Under the pieces are notes generated by a model. That model saw only the letters and a list, made by a program, of their open reading frames with translations, ran no database searches and was not told the origin of the DNA. A DNA stretch of 64,000 nucleotides from assembly GCA_963751775.1 (NCBI GenBank), contig CAVVVW010000003.1, forward strand, positions 62,001 to 126,000. Reading direction: 5' to 3'. The position numbers and the translations under genes were made by a program. The stretch comes from CADEEN01 sp963751775. GTDB lineage: Bacteria > Pseudomonadota > Gammaproteobacteria > Burkholderiales > Burkholderiaceae_C. How positions within the stretch are numbered: the stretch's first letter is position 1; every line of letters starts with the position of its first letter. Positions 58,104 through 64,000 of the stretch are shown here, piece by piece.

Positions 58104-58218
58104 CTTGAGCGTGTAGTATGTCGTACACATAATTAGAGTGCGAATATGTGGTGCAATTAGCCTGTTCAGTTGCCACCTCCTTGTGAAGTTGCCACATATA
58201 TATTAAAGTAGCGACTCA
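58104..58218. promoter_or_regulatory. Divergent AT-rich promoter with repeats, island control region
   Basis: 115 bp, much more AT-rich than the surroundings (ACATATATATTAAAG near 58192-58208). It holds two direct repeats AGTTGCCAC at 58168-58176 and 58187-58195 (19 bp apart, start to start), and an imperfect palindrome TGTAGTATGTCGTACACA near 58111. Either could be an operator for the HTH of the STAND protein or for the winged-helix protein. Two divergent promoters are expected. Confidence 0.55.
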
Positions 58219-59313
58219 ATGATTAGTGGCGACATCAACAATTCAGGCGACTACCAAGCGGATGGCCACTGGGAAGGGCCTGCTGGACCGATCTTGGTCG
58301 AAGTCAAGCGGACCAACAGCATGCGGGACGTGCGGGGCGCACTGCTAGCGCTCGCCTACCTCGTCCATGGCAAGTCGTCTACCAGCCAGGCCGTGTGCGT
58401 GGTCGTTGATTCGCGCCTGTCCCAGGCCCGTCTGGAGGAGGAACTGAATCGACTCCGCGGCGTACTCCGTCCGGAGATCGCCGATCGAATCCACTTCCTG
58501 GCGAACAGAGGCGCTCCGAGCCACGGCCCGACAGCGTTCAGCGGGTCGCTCGAAGGCGCCCCGAGCGCCTTCTATGCGTGGCTCGAGGAACTGGTCGCAA
58601 CCGAGCGCCTGCGCGGGCACGCGCCGTTACTGCCGCAGCGCCAGATCGTTGTCGCCACCTTGGCGCAGCTTCGCCTGTGGAACCAACCACCAGTCACGGT
58701 CAAGCGTCTTCAGGAAACATCCGGCTCGAGCTACCCGACTGTGGCGACCGTGCTCAAGGAACTCGGGGACAAGGGCTGGCTGGAAGACAGCAGCGAGCGC
58801 GGCGTCCGGTTGCGACATCTGACCATCGGGGAATGGATGGACCTGGCACGTGACCATGCAAGACTGCGCAAGGCGCACCTGTTCACCGATCCGACCGGCC
58901 ACGCGTCGCCCGAACAGATGGCCAAGCGCCTTGCGCGACTCCAGGACGCGAGCAAGCTTCCTCGAAGCGTCCGCATCGGCGGCGTCCTGGGTGCCTCCAG
59001 GCACTTCCCGGAACTGGACATCACGGCCGCGCCGCGGCTAGACCTGTGCGTTGACGCTGATCCGGCACACGTCGCTGAAATGATCGATGCCGGCCTGCGC
59101 CCCAAGACCCGGCCGGAGCAAAGGGTTGCCCTGGCTGTGCATGCGACTCGCGATCCGTGGGTCATCACGAATGCTGGATCCCAGCCAGTGGAGCGATGGG
59201 CCGGCGAACTCGATTGCCTGGCGGACCTCATTGAGATGGGATTCACTCGCGAAGCGTCCGAGATGGCCCACCACATGGAGCTGACCAACAAGGAAGGCAG
59301 ATCCACCTCATGA
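58219..59313 (+). CDS. Winged-helix protein with nuclease-like N-terminus, AbiEi-like antitoxin candidate
   Basis: 364 residues; an upstream stop in frame fixes the start near 58219. Residues 20-60 (GPILVEVKRTNSMRDVRGAL) contain an E-x-K preceded by a hydrophobic strand, as in PD-(D/E)xK folds, but the partner Asp is not certain. Residues 158-200 are a winged helix (VTVKRLQETSGSSYPTVATV, LKELGDKGWLEDSSERGVRL). The C-terminal half resembles AbiEi-type domains only in position and size. It overlaps the nucleotidyltransferase gene by ATGA, the usual type IV toxin-antitoxin arrangement with antitoxin first. Confidence 0.68.
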   Translation: MISGDINNSGDYQADGHWEGPAGPILVEVKRTNSMRDVRGALLALAYLVHGKSSTSQAVCVVVDSRLSQARLEEELNRLRGVLRPEIADRIHFLANRGAPSHGPTAFSGSLEGAPSAFYAWLEELVATERLRGHAPLLPQRQIVVATLAQLRLWNQPPVTVKRLQETSGSSYPTVATVLKELGDKGWLEDSSERGVRLRHLTIGEWMDLARDHARLRKAHLFTDPTGHASPEQMAKRLARLQDASKLPRSVRIGGVLGASRHFPELDITAAPRLDLCVDADPAHVAEMIDAGLRPKTRPEQRVALAVHATRDPWVITNAGSQPVERWAGELDCLADLIEMGFTREASEMAHHMELTNKEGRSTS

Positions 59314-60233
59314 CACCACTGACGCCCGATGCCGTGATGACCCAGATTGCCGCGTCGCTCCCAGAAGACTGTCGGCCGAACGTCATCATCATCGGCAGCC
59401 TCGCAGCCGGCTACCACTTCTTCTCAGGCGATGGTCAGCGAAGCATTCGCACGAAGGATGTCGACTGCATGTTTTCGCCGCATGCGAAAGCCGTCGCGGC
59501 TGCTGGGCAAGTGACCGAGCGTTTGCTGGAAGCGGATTGGCAACAACGTAAGGAAGGTGAGTGGGCCGAGCCCGGCAACGCCCAAACGCCCGACGACGAG
59601 CTGCCGATGATCCGTCTCAAGCCGCCTGGAGCTGAGTGCGGCTCAGACTGGTTCCTCGAACTGCTCGGCGCGCCTGACACGAAATCCGGGCAGGACAAGA
59701 CGTTCCACCGCGTACAGACCCGCCTTGGCCACTTCGCGATCTGCAGCTTCAACTACCTTGCGCTGGCGGAATGTAGCCCCGTCGAGACGACACACGGCGT
59801 GCGCGTAGCCCGGCCCGAAATGATGGCGCTGGCCAATCTGCTCCATCACCCGAAGATCGGCCCGGATCTAATCAAGGGCACGGAGACTAAGCGTTCCAAC
59901 AAGGACCTCGGACGCGTCGTCGCCTTGGCATGGTTGACCGCGGAACGGGACCGTCGCAACGGCACGGAAGAGCTCGAGTCATGGGCCCGTCGAATGGGCG
60001 AAGCGCTGCGCGAGTGTTTTCCAGGTCGGGCAAAGCAGTTGGCACAAGGTGCCGGCACCGGCCTCCGCGAGTTGATGGCTAGCGACGGGGATCGCGACGA
60101 GGCGCTGTCGATTTGCAGCAAAGGACTTCTCGCTTCAATGGAAGTCGGCCGGGAAGCGTTCGAGGCTACCGGCCGCCGCCTGATCCAGTTGGTGATCGAA
60201 CCCCTCGCGGAAGCGGCTTCGACCTGGAAGTAG
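59310..60233 (+). CDS. Nucleotidyltransferase, AbiEii-like toxin candidate
   Basis: 307 residues. The pol-beta-type core is seen: IIIGSLAAGYHF (Gly29-Ser30), then RTKDVDCMF with metal-binding Asp50 and Asp52, the G-S...R-T-x-D-x-D pattern of AbiEii/MNT-type proteins. A third acidic residue may be in the strand DWFLELLGA. The middle has a conserved R-P-E (VARPEMMALANLLHHPK) and a C-terminal helical part. AbiEii-type toxins modify tRNAs or other targets with nucleotides; the target here is unknown. Couples to the preceding winged-helix gene by ATGA. Confidence 0.78.
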   Translation: MTPLTPDAVMTQIAASLPEDCRPNVIIIGSLAAGYHFFSGDGQRSIRTKDVDCMFSPHAKAVAAAGQVTERLLEADWQQRKEGEWAEPGNAQTPDDELPMIRLKPPGAECGSDWFLELLGAPDTKSGQDKTFHRVQTRLGHFAICSFNYLALAECSPVETTHGVRVARPEMMALANLLHHPKIGPDLIKGTETKRSNKDLGRVVALAWLTAERDRRNGTEELESWARRMGEALRECFPGRAKQLAQGAGTGLRELMASDGDRDEALSICSKGLLASMEVGREAFEATGRRLIQLVIEPLAEAASTWK

Positions 60234-60241
60234 AGCGACCC

Positions 60242-60272
60242 GGGTATCGCCGTCACCTTAGCCTTGATACCC
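60242..60272 (+). terminator. Inverted repeat after the nucleotidyltransferase gene
   Basis: GGGTATC - 17 nt - GATACCC, perfect 7-bp arms 6 bp after the stop; large loop, no T-run. Confidence 0.4.
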
Positions 60273-60635
60273 AGGTGCCTCGCGGGACGGCGAATGGTGT
60301 TCAATGGGGACTGAATCCGGAAGTAGTGCTGGTCGAGGGTAGTCCCGATCTCGACAATGGGATCGATAGACTTCCTTTCCCGATGCGGCTGATGCGAATG
60401 ACCGTTCATGCGGACAGCGGTCCATGAACCGCAGAACCCGAGCGGCAGCAGTCCACCAGTCTTGAACTGCCGCTCGGCCTGACGGCATCAAGGTCCGTTC
60501 ATGCCCGAGAGTGTGAGTACGGGGCCGCGCCAGGAAGCCGACTTTGCATGAGGCAGTTCGCTGCTTTAGCGCAACTTCGCCACTAGCGCGTCGCGCTGCG
60601 CCTTCATGTCGGGATGAGCTAGGGGAGCTTCAATG
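60273..60635. other. Right boundary of the accessory island, no gene
   Basis: About 360 bp without a convincing ORF. An 11-bp perfect inverted repeat, CCGAGCGGCAG at 60438-60448 and CTGCCGCTCGG at 60477-60487, surrounds 28 bp. No integrase, transposase or tRNA remnant was seen. The region may be an insertion scar. Confidence 0.45.
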
Positions 60636-61001
60636 CTACTCAGGAGATGCGTAGTGCACGTACGACTCGCGGACCACGCCGTCCTTGTCGAAGAACAGCA
60701 CCTCGACGACATGTGTGCCAGTGATGCCCTTGTAGTGGATCGCAATGCTGTCGACGCCGCGCAGCACGTCGAGCACGGTGAACTTGATGTGGTCGAACAC
60801 TTCGAAGCCCTTCTTCACGTAGGCGCGAAGCGCCGCCTTGCCTTGCACGGTGCCGCTGGGGTCATGGCTCAGCCGCGCAATCAGCGGGGAGTGGAAGATG
60901 ACGTCGTTGGTGTAGAAGGCCAGAACGCGATCGAGGTCCTTCGACTCGAACGCGGCGACCCAGCGCTTCACGTAGTCGGCAGTCTTCTCCACTGTCAGCA
61001 T
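60636..61001 (-). CDS. SnoaL-like/NTF2-fold protein
   Basis: 121 residues, the size and pattern of the small NTF2-like family: TADYVKRWVAAFESKDLDRV, FYTNDVIFHSPLIARL, IKFTVLDVLRGVDSIAIHY, VVEVLFFDKDGVVRESYVHY. Members are cyclases, isomerases or accessory proteins; catalytic residues cannot be assigned. A usual isolated gene on the right side of the island. Confidence 0.8.
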   Translation of the reverse strand: MLTVEKTADYVKRWVAAFESKDLDRVLAFYTNDVIFHSPLIARLSHDPSGTVQGKAALRAYVKKGFEVFDHIKFTVLDVLRGVDSIAIHYKGITGTHVVEVLFFDKDGVVRESYVHYASPE

Positions 61002-61434
61002 CGGCGTCTCCTCTGGGGCGGGTTATGGCGGCCCGATCCGGGCCCAGCGTCAACCCAGTGTGCCACGCGCCCTGACCCAATTGACTGCTTGGTGGCAGGA
61101 AGCGTGAGTACGGCGTCCTGCGGCCACCGTCACCGCTGCACTGCCGACGCTCACGGCGGCGCGGCGAAGGACAGCAGAGGGGTCGAGAGTTCAAGTTCGT
61201 GACTGAGGAAAGCTGTCGCTGGCAGATGACCCACGGCGCGCCAGGCAGCTCTCATCGCCCGAACGCCAATGACTGACTGGTTCCGAGGTACAGCGGGCCA
61301 ACGGCTGCCCGGACAGTGAATGACACCTTGCGACGGCAGCAGTTGTTCGACTGCCAAACCTGACCGGCCGCACCCAGTCTGATGCGCGTGCTCGATTGGG
61401 GCCGGCCAACTTCAACCGATGATCGTGAACGGCC
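61002..61434. other. Gene-free gap of about 430 bp
   Basis: Lies upstream of the SnoaL gene and downstream of the LysR gene. Short ORFs here do not look coding. No repeat or RNA structure was recognised; the SnoaL promoter should lie near 61010-61080. Confidence 0.4.
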
Positions 61435-62349
61435 CTACGCCGTCCACCGCCTCTCGAAGTCATTCGCCGCGAACTGCTCGACGAGGAAGTCGACGAAGCA
61501 GCGCACCTTGGCCGGCAGGTGTCTTCGCGTCGGGTAGGCGATGTTGATCGTCAGGCGCTGCAGCTCCCACTCGCGCAGCAGCGGCACCAGGCGGCCGGCG
61601 ACCACGTCGTCGTGGATGATGTACATCGGCTGCATCAGGATGCCCAGGTGCTTGAGTGCGGCGGCGCGAACGATCTGCCCGTCGTTGGCCTCGAGCACGC
61701 CTTGCACCGCCAGCGCAGTCTCGACGCCGTCGCGCGTGAAGCGCAGCTCGTTCGGGTGGTTGGCCAGGTTGTAGATCAGCAGCCGATGGTTCTTCAGCTC
61801 GTCGGGCGTGCGCGGCGTGCCGTGGCGTTGCAGGTACTGCGGCGAGGCGGCGAGCACGCGCTTGGTCTCGGCCAGCCGGCGCACCGTGATCGCCGAATCG
61901 TTCTCGAACTCGCGGTTGCGGATCGCCACGTCGATGCCGCCCTCCAGCAGGTCGGCGTAGCGGTTGGAGGCGAAGATCTCCAGGCGCAGGTCGGGATAGC
62001 GCGCGCTGAACTCGGGCAGCAGCGGCGCGATGACGATCATCGAGAACGACAACGATGCCTGGATGCGCAGCAGCCCGGTCGGCTTGAGCACCGCCTCGTT
62101 GACGGCGGTCTCGGCTTCGTGCAGTTCGGCGAGAAGCGGTTTGCAGCGGCGGTAGAAGGCGTCGCCCACGTCGGTCAGGAACAGGCGCCGCGTGTTGCGC
62201 TGCACCAGGCGTGCGTCCAGCCGCGCCTCGAGCGCAGCCAGGTGACGGCTCGCGGCCGCGTTGCTCAGGCCCAGCGACTCGGCGGCGCGCGACAGGCTTG
62301 CCTGTTCCGCCACTTGCACGAAGAGTTCGATTTCTGTCCAGCGATCCAT
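61435..62349 (-). CDS. LysR-family regulator
   Basis: 304 residues. N-terminal HTH (VAEQASLSRAAESLGLSNAA, ASRHLAALEARLDARLVQRN) and the substrate-binding domain (GLLRIQASLSFSMIVIAPLL, GGIDVAIRNREFENDSAITV). Divergent from the intradiol-dioxygenase-like gene with 96 bp between, the standard position for a LysR regulator of that gene. The effector is unknown, presumably an aromatic intermediate. Confidence 0.92.
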   Translation of the reverse strand: MDRWTEIELFVQVAEQASLSRAAESLGLSNAAASRHLAALEARLDARLVQRNTRRLFLTDVGDAFYRRCKPLLAELHEAETAVNEAVLKPTGLLRIQASLSFSMIVIAPLLPEFSARYPDLRLEIFASNRYADLLEGGIDVAIRNREFENDSAITVRRLAETKRVLAASPQYLQRHGTPRTPDELKNHRLLIYNLANHPNELRFTRDGVETALAVQGVLEANDGQIVRAAALKHLGILMQPMYIIHDDVVAGRLVPLLREWELQRLTINIAYPTRRHLPAKVRCFVDFLVEQFAANDFERRWTA

Positions 62350-62445
62350 GAGTGCAGGTTTACCCGAAGTTTTCCGCCGAGCGGAACAATGCTTTGCCGA
62401 TGTGCGCTTTCAACTCCAAGTGTGGAAGTCTAGAGTCGCCACCCG

Positions 62446-63255
62446 ATGCGGCATATCGATGAAGACACCATCACCCAGGCGGTGATCGCGCGCCACGCGG
62501 CGGCGGGAGATCCGCGCCTGCGCGAAGTCGTGACCAGCCTGGTGCAGCACCTGCATGCCTTTGTCCGCGACGTGAAGCTGACCGAGGCCGAGTGGGTCAA
62601 GGGCACGGGTTTTCTCGCCGACTGCGGGCGGGCCTCGGCCGCCGGGCGCTCCGAGGTCACGCTGCTGTCCGATGCGCTGGGGTTGACCACACTCGTCACC
62701 ACCGTCAACCAACGCAAACCGAGGGGCTGTACCGAATCCAGCGTGCCGCCGCCGGTGCGTGGCGCGCAGGCTCGGCGCAACGACGAGCCGGGCGAACCCT
62801 TGTTTGTATGTGGACGGGTTCGCGCGCTCGACGGCTCGCCGATCGCCGGTGCCGAGGTCTGCATCGGGTCGGGTGATGGCGGGCGGCGCGATGTGCAGCG
62901 GTCCGGCGCCGACGGCCGCTTCATCTGCAAGACCACCGTCACCACGCCGCAGCCGGTCGCGCACGACGGACCGGTGGGCCGCCTGCTCCAGGCCCTGGGT
63001 CGGCCCCCATGGCGGCCGGCGCACCTGCACATCACGATCGACGCGCCCGGCTGCGAGCCACTCGTGACGCAGTTGTTCCGCCAGGGCGATCCGTACCTCG
63101 ACGTGGATGCGGTGTTCGGCGTGCGCTCATCACTCGTCGCGGACTGGGTGCACCACGAACCCGGCGCCGCGCCCGACGGCAAAGCCAGCAGGGTGCCGTA
63201 CTTCACGCTGGACTTCGATTTCGTTCTCAACGCCACCACAGGAGACAAGCCATGA
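62446..63255 (+). CDS. Intradiol (hydroxyquinol 1,2-) dioxygenase-like protein lacking both tyrosine ligands
   Basis: 269 residues. N-terminal helical linker domain (WVKGTGFLADCGRASAAGRS, EVTLLSDALGLTTLV) and catalytic beta-sandwich (PLFVCGRVRALDGSPIAGAE, VAHDGPVGRLLQALGRPPWR, PAHLHITI), closest to hydroxyquinol 1,2-dioxygenases. The two His iron ligands remain (His193, His195 in PAHLHI). The two Tyr ligands do not: the first (family VDVWQ..GxYDVQ) is in GGRRDVQ and the second (family YPIPxDGPVG) is PQPVAHDGPVG. No frameshift explains this. Either it is inactive, or it binds metal differently. Its stop overlaps the solute-binding protein start (ATGA). Confidence 0.82.
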   Translation: MRHIDEDTITQAVIARHAAAGDPRLREVVTSLVQHLHAFVRDVKLTEAEWVKGTGFLADCGRASAAGRSEVTLLSDALGLTTLVTTVNQRKPRGCTESSVPPPVRGAQARRNDEPGEPLFVCGRVRALDGSPIAGAEVCIGSGDGGRRDVQRSGADGRFICKTTVTTPQPVAHDGPVGRLLQALGRPPWRPAHLHITIDAPGCEPLVTQLFRQGDPYLDVDAVFGVRSSLVADWVHHEPGAAPDGKASRVPYFTLDFDFVLNATTGDKP

Positions 63256-64000
63256 ACGCATATCCGATCAACCGCCGCACCGTCCTCGGCGCCGGCGTGG
63301 CCGGCCTGGCCGCGGCCTCGGGCCTGGCGCAGGCCCAGGCCCCGCAGCCGATCCGCATCGGCGGCACGCTGGCGCTCACCGGGCCGCTGTCGGCCACGGC
63401 GCAGATCCACAAGGTGGTCGGCGAGATCTACATCGAGCAGGCCAACAAGCGCGGCGGCTGGCTGGGCAGGCCGCTGCAGTGGGTGTTGCTGGACGACCAG
63501 AGCAAGCCCGATGTGGCTCGCACGTTGTATGAGCAGCTCGTCACGGTCGACAAGGTCGACCTGCTGATGGGCCCCTACGCCACGCCGGGCATCCTGTCGG
63601 CGATGGGCGTGGCACAGCGCTACGGCAAGGTGCTGGTGCACCACACCCTGGGCATTCCGGCGCTGGCCAAGTACGAGAATTCGTTCCCGGCCTGGTCGCT
63701 CGGTACCGACCCGGGCAACTCGGTGCCCAGTTCCGTGTTCGACGCCCTGGCCGCCGGCCCCAAGCCGCCCAAGACGATTGCCGTGGTGACGAGCAAGTTC
63801 CCGCCGATCCAGTTCATGTCGGCCGGTGCGCGCGAGGCCATCAAGAAGCGCGGCCTCACCGAAGTGCTGTTCCTGGAGTGGGACTTCGGCAACCGCGATT
63901 TCGGCCCGATTGCCAATCGCGTGAAGGACGCCAAGCCCGACTTCGTGTGGGTGGGCGCGATCGGCCTGGAAGGCAACATGCTGCTCGACGCGATGAAGAA
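63252..64000 (+). CDS. ABC transporter solute-binding protein, Tat-exported (partial)
   Basis: Runs off the right edge; 249 codons are seen. Twin-arginine signal INRRTVLGAGVAGLAAASG, cut near residue 29, then a type I periplasmic binding fold (IRIGGTLALTGPLSATAQIH, LLMGPYATPGILSAMGVAQR), as in LivK-like proteins for aromatic or branched acids. Coupled by ATGA to the dioxygenase-like gene, so it probably brings in the substrate of that enzyme or a related aromatic compound. Permease genes may follow outside the window. Confidence 0.88.
   Translation, partial: MNAYPINRRTVLGAGVAGLAAASGLAQAQAPQPIRIGGTLALTGPLSATAQIHKVVGEIYIEQANKRGGWLGRPLQWVLLDDQSKPDVARTLYEQLVTVDKVDLLMGPYATPGILSAMGVAQRYGKVLVHHTLGIPALAKYENSFPAWSLGTDPGNSVPSSVFDALAAGPKPPKTIAVVTSKFPPIQFMSAGAREAIKKRGLTEVLFLEWDFGNRDFGPIANRVKDAKPDFVWVGAIGLEGNMLLDAMK

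Noticed and set aside
54021..60233. Prophage or integrative element
   Set aside because: No integrase, structural gene, tRNA or att-like direct repeat is seen; the content is defence-like only.
61151..61463. Small ORFs in the gap upstream of the SnoaL gene
   Set aside because: No ribosome site, no family pattern, and composition unlike the neighbouring genes.

Overview
The window looks like chromosomal DNA of a high-GC betaproteobacterium, most likely Burkholderiales of the Rubrivivax/Leptothrix/Methylibium type. This rests on the gene order corC-lnt-[insert]-glyQ-glyS-gmhB-plsC-ygjP, on aceK, on a pstSCAB-phoU-phoB-phoR cluster, on a DksA without most zinc cysteines, and on several Burkholderiales-type hypothetical proteins. 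No rRNA, tRNA, CRISPR array, transposase or integrase was recognised.

Layout. 1-10.4 kb: partial SDR, LysE exporter, thiolase, AceK, carbonic anhydrase, a hybrid histidine kinase, isovaleryl-CoA dehydrogenase with a MerR-thioesterase ORF, and a divergent metallo-beta-lactamase-fold hydrolase. 10.5-19.8 kb: a leftward housekeeping block (corC, lnt, glyQS, gmhB, plsC, ygjP) interrupted by a cupredoxin/FTR1 iron-uptake pair under a Fur-like site. 19.9-24 kb: COG0523 GTPase, a DksA with a very long Lys/Ala/Pro tail, a STAS-like protein. 24-29 kb: coaX, a hypothetical gene, and the fused isobutyryl-CoA mutase icmF. 29-36.4 kb: ABM protein, an ABC solute-binding protein, a leftward aromatic-degradation operon (maleylacetate reductase, pcaI, pcaJ, pcaF, IclR regulator) and a divergent MetE-like enzyme. 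36.5-41.6 kb: DJ-1/RHH protein, TetR, a hydrolase-glycosyltransferase fusion, mddA. 41.6-48.4 kb: phosphate regulon with a Pho box. 48.4-53.8 kb: CBS protein, MTHFR-like protein, a methyltransferase, then a BNR protein, MoaD/ThiS and VOC operon. 54-60.2 kb: an accessory, probably antiviral island. 60.6-64 kb: SnoaL protein, LysR, an intradiol-dioxygenase-like protein and a partial Tat-exported solute-binding protein.

The most interesting region is 54.0-60.2 kb. One 1,360-residue protein joins an HTH, an Mrr-like PD-(D/E)xK nuclease domain (G-x-D ... Q-x-K), a STAND-type P-loop NTPase and about 800 residues of predicted helical repeats. That order resembles antiviral STAND proteins. Divergently, a winged-helix gene and an AbiEii-like nucleotidyltransferase overlap as an AbiE-like toxin-antitoxin pair, with a repeat-bearing AT-rich promoter between.

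Two metabolic links stand out. Nearly identical LiuR-type operators lie before the MerR/isovaleryl-CoA dehydrogenase genes and before icmF, which ties leucine/valine catabolism to the mutase. A lower pathway from maleylacetate to acetyl-CoA and succinyl-CoA is complete at 31-35 kb, while the ring-cleavage-like gene is 27 kb away and lacks both tyrosine iron ligands.

Quality note: many genes, including essential ones (glyQ, glyS, lnt, dksA), are broken by single-base indels whose removal restores a normal protein. I treat these as probable sequence errors and annotate the gene across the break; real decay cannot be excluded from sequence alone.
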